The translations under genes and the position numbers were made by a program. 64,000 nt of DNA. Origin: Apostichopus japonicus. Taxonomy: Eukaryota; Echinodermata; Holothuroidea; Aspidochirotida; Stichopodidae. Below the pieces are notes generated by a model. The model was not told the origin of the DNA. It made no database searches and saw nothing but the letters and a program-made list of their open reading frames with translations. Shown piece by piece: positions 61,447 to 64,000 of the stretch. The stretch spans positions 16,352,001 to 16,416,000 of the forward strand of contig NC_092569.1 in NCBI RefSeq assembly GCF_037975245.1. The letters are read 5' to 3'. Every line of letters starts with the position of its first letter. Position 1 is the first letter of the stretch.

Positions 61447-64000
61447 CTAAAATGGAGATATGAAAATTAAAAATATAAAGATCAACGAAGTCACTAAAAG
61501 GACATTCCGATAGCGGGAGGGACTCGTGTGTAAACGGTACTTACCGCCGAAATCAATTTAGTTCCAACTTATTTTTAAGTTGCTGATAATCTTTGGTTAA
61601 ATTCCAATGAAGTAAAATCAGGGATCATCAACTATGTCACCATTAGGTCATCTTAATCATTTCACTAATATAGAGGCATTAACTTTGACCCCACTCGTAT
61701 GAGAAGGTTTCTGTAATATTCGTATTAAGATATTTCTCTTTTACTCAGATAATAGCTTCCTTGTAGGAAATATAACGGGAAATCAAGAGACACTATTCCA
61801 ACACTCTATTCCAACTCAGTATAACTATTCAGTTGATAACGAATATAGAACTTTCGTTAAGCCGTGACATATTTTAATGAAAACAAAACGTGTTTCTATT
61901 CGATACTGTGTTGTCGTTGTGTTTACTTCTTGGCATTGATGTTTATAGACAAACTTTAAAAAAATATTTTTGAAACTATTAAGTTGACAGAACGACGAAT
62001 AAACAAGTTACACACTCAACGCTATTGTTGTCCTGTTTCCCGCCCATATACTTAATAACCTAGATAAAACAATAAACTGTGCCGCTTGAATTTTCCCGAC
62101 ATGAAGTGAGAAAGTAATTTGATTCGTTCTGGACGTTCACAATTTCATAATATATCTCATATAAATGGTCATGTTTGTGTTTGTGTAGTAAAAGGGAAGT
62201 ACGACTATAGCAGTGCTAACTTGAATTTATATCGTTTAATATAAAATTAAGGATTGATGAAAATATTACGAATTGAGTTTCACTTTTTAATTATCCTAGT
62301 TAAAAGAGTCGCTTTCGTATCCCTGAGCCATTTCTACATTTTGTCATGTCATCTTGTTTATTTTTATCATTTCTTTCAGTATAAGCTGAATGAATTGCCC
62401 AGCTTCAACTTGCAACATAATATACAATTTTTAGAAAGTTAAGTGATTTATGTTAAATAGAACAAAGTACGGTGGGTACTCTCGCCGTTTCTCCCTTCGA
62501 GGTTTTGTTTGCTTAGTAAGTTGTACCATTTTGACCTTTTTGCACATATTATGTTTTTGTTAATGATAATATATAAGACTTATTAAAACTCCCCCATAAA
62601 CTTATACCACCGATACAATTTTTTTACAGTTTAAGCTATTTGGAATGCATCATATTAATCAATATTGTGTTTGAGAAATTAGAAAACTTCAACGCACTGA
62701 TCTAGACAACATTTTATCATCAAGAGTGATATTCGATTTTAATGTTGTTCAAAAATTGCAATGGATTCTTCACTGCCTTCTCCAATTTTTCAAATGTTTC
62801 CAAAGAAAAATCCTATTTGACTATTTTATATAGACATAATTCCTTAACATAAACTAACAGCGTTCCTCCAGCAGAATCTTTAATACAAATTCTAATCTAA
62901 TCTAATAAACGGAAAATGTATTTGAGAGATAGTTTACAGGCCTTTATTCCTACATACGATGGAACAATTTAATTAAGCCTATACCCAAATATGCTATTTT
63001 AAACAGTCTCATTCATAACAAATTGTTCAGTTTTCCTTTTGAACTAATACTGCGTACTTTTTACGTTCGTATTAAACAATACATTAGATTAAGGCAATGG
63101 GAGGTTCTTGTCATTTGTTTAAACTGTTATTAAAAAGAATTTAAAATTCCATCGCTACTTTGTCGATGTCATACCAAAGAAAGCATGCTCTAAAAACACG
63201 GCAGAGAACAAACTATTGTTTCTTTTGAAGTAAAAAATGTCTTACATTCATTTGTAGTGATACGGCTGACTTTGGCCAGACATATCCGAAGTTCATGTTG
63301 TAAACTTGATGAAATTAAGTCGAGATGTTTTCTTTTCAATGTTTTAAACTGCTATAAAAAGAAATTCTATCACAATTTCCTTGATGAGATGTCAAGGAAG
63401 GAACGCGCTCAGAACACAGGAGAGAAAAACTACAATGTCGATTGATATAAACAATGAGTCTTGCGGTAGAATAAATACATTTCTATAATAGAGGATTGCC
63501 AAAATCGTTGCTTTGTTTATTTACACAATAAAACAAGTCAAAACAACTTTATACTTTTTGCCTACTTTTGATCTGCTTTAGTCTTAAATGTTACTAACGG
63601 AATATAAATGTGACGTTGGAGATTATTGGTTTATATTTTCTTGCGATATAGATGATAATCGTGGGAATCATTCCCGCAACACCAGGTTTTATGATTAATG
63701 AGTGTTTTGTGATTTAAGACATCATTTAACCATTTAATATAACTTACCTAATCCGTTAATAAGAAAATGTTACTTTTATCGATTGTTTCAAGGCATTAAG
63801 TTATTGGTATTGCACTGTACCATGTATCTAGCAAGTCACATTCTTTCATGTATTTTGAAAATATATACTTGAATTGCCAAAAATGGATGTTGGAACTATG
63901 TTTGTACTATAGGATTGATGTACTAGATTGGAAGTAAGTTAAAGATGGCTTAAGGAAACATTTCAATTAATCTTTGTTAAGGAATCTACAGTTATATTCT
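61447..64000 (-). other. Gene D intron 1, incomplete
   Basis: Runs to the right edge. Its last part (GGAAGTAAGTTAAAGATGGC...) matches gene A near 10670-10740 and gene C near 43305-43380. No exon recognised. Confidence 0.7.

Overview
This is AT-rich eukaryotic DNA: short exons, long introns, canonical GT/AG splice sites, satellite and microsatellite DNA, and no operon structure. The only clear gene family is a set of secreted fibrinogen-related domain (FReD) lectin-like proteins, all on the minus strand. Tandem FReD families are typical of marine invertebrates. An echinoderm, perhaps a sea cucumber, is my best guess, but this is inference and the sequence alone does not prove it.

Four tandem copies (here A, B, C and D) share one five-exon plan: exon 1 signal peptide (69 nt), exon 2 short basic linker with an RNKR furin-type site (46 nt), exon 3 N-terminal FReD (173 nt), exon 4 central FReD (271 nt), exon 5 calcium/ligand-pocket end (251 or 260 nt). 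Intron phases are 0, 1, 0 and 1 throughout. Gene A (3951-11441) has a premature stop in its last exon. Genes B (21001-27243) and C (35942-43954) are complete and predict 272 residues each. Gene D (57738 to beyond 64000) lacks exon 1, which should lie just outside the window. An orphan, internally deleted terminal exon lies at 15886-16067. Exons 1-4 are very similar between copies. Exon 5 carries the variation: a tyrosine-rich loop of variable length and relocated cysteines.

Layout: 1-2220 43-bp satellite; 2221-3530 3' flank; 3605-11574 gene A and its promoter; 11575-14400 conserved 5' flank; 14400-20600 spacer with the orphan exon, a decayed unknown coding region and a possible plus-strand signal-peptide exon; 20600-27374 gene B; 27375-29700 5' flank; 29700-34180 spacer with a (TATC)n array of about 1.08 kb; 34181-35599 an insertion with an inner inverted repeat; 35671-44086 gene C, with a hAT-type MITE in intron 3; 44087-46820 5' flank; 46820-53928 spacer with an (ATT)n array of about 1.1 kb, a 21-bp tandem repeat and a U2 snRNA-like 5' domain; 53929-56640 a nearly identical second copy of the left-edge satellite block; 56640-64000 3' flank and gene D.

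The whole window reads as repeated duplication of a gene-plus-flank unit of about 14-22 kb, followed by exchange between copies (gene B is a mosaic), insertions, microsatellite expansion and partial pseudogenisation. If expressed, the proteins would be secreted pattern-recognition lectins differing mainly around the ligand pocket. No wholly new multi-gene system is evident. The strongest candidates for something undescribed are the variable loop of the array and the U2-headed RNA-like sequence.
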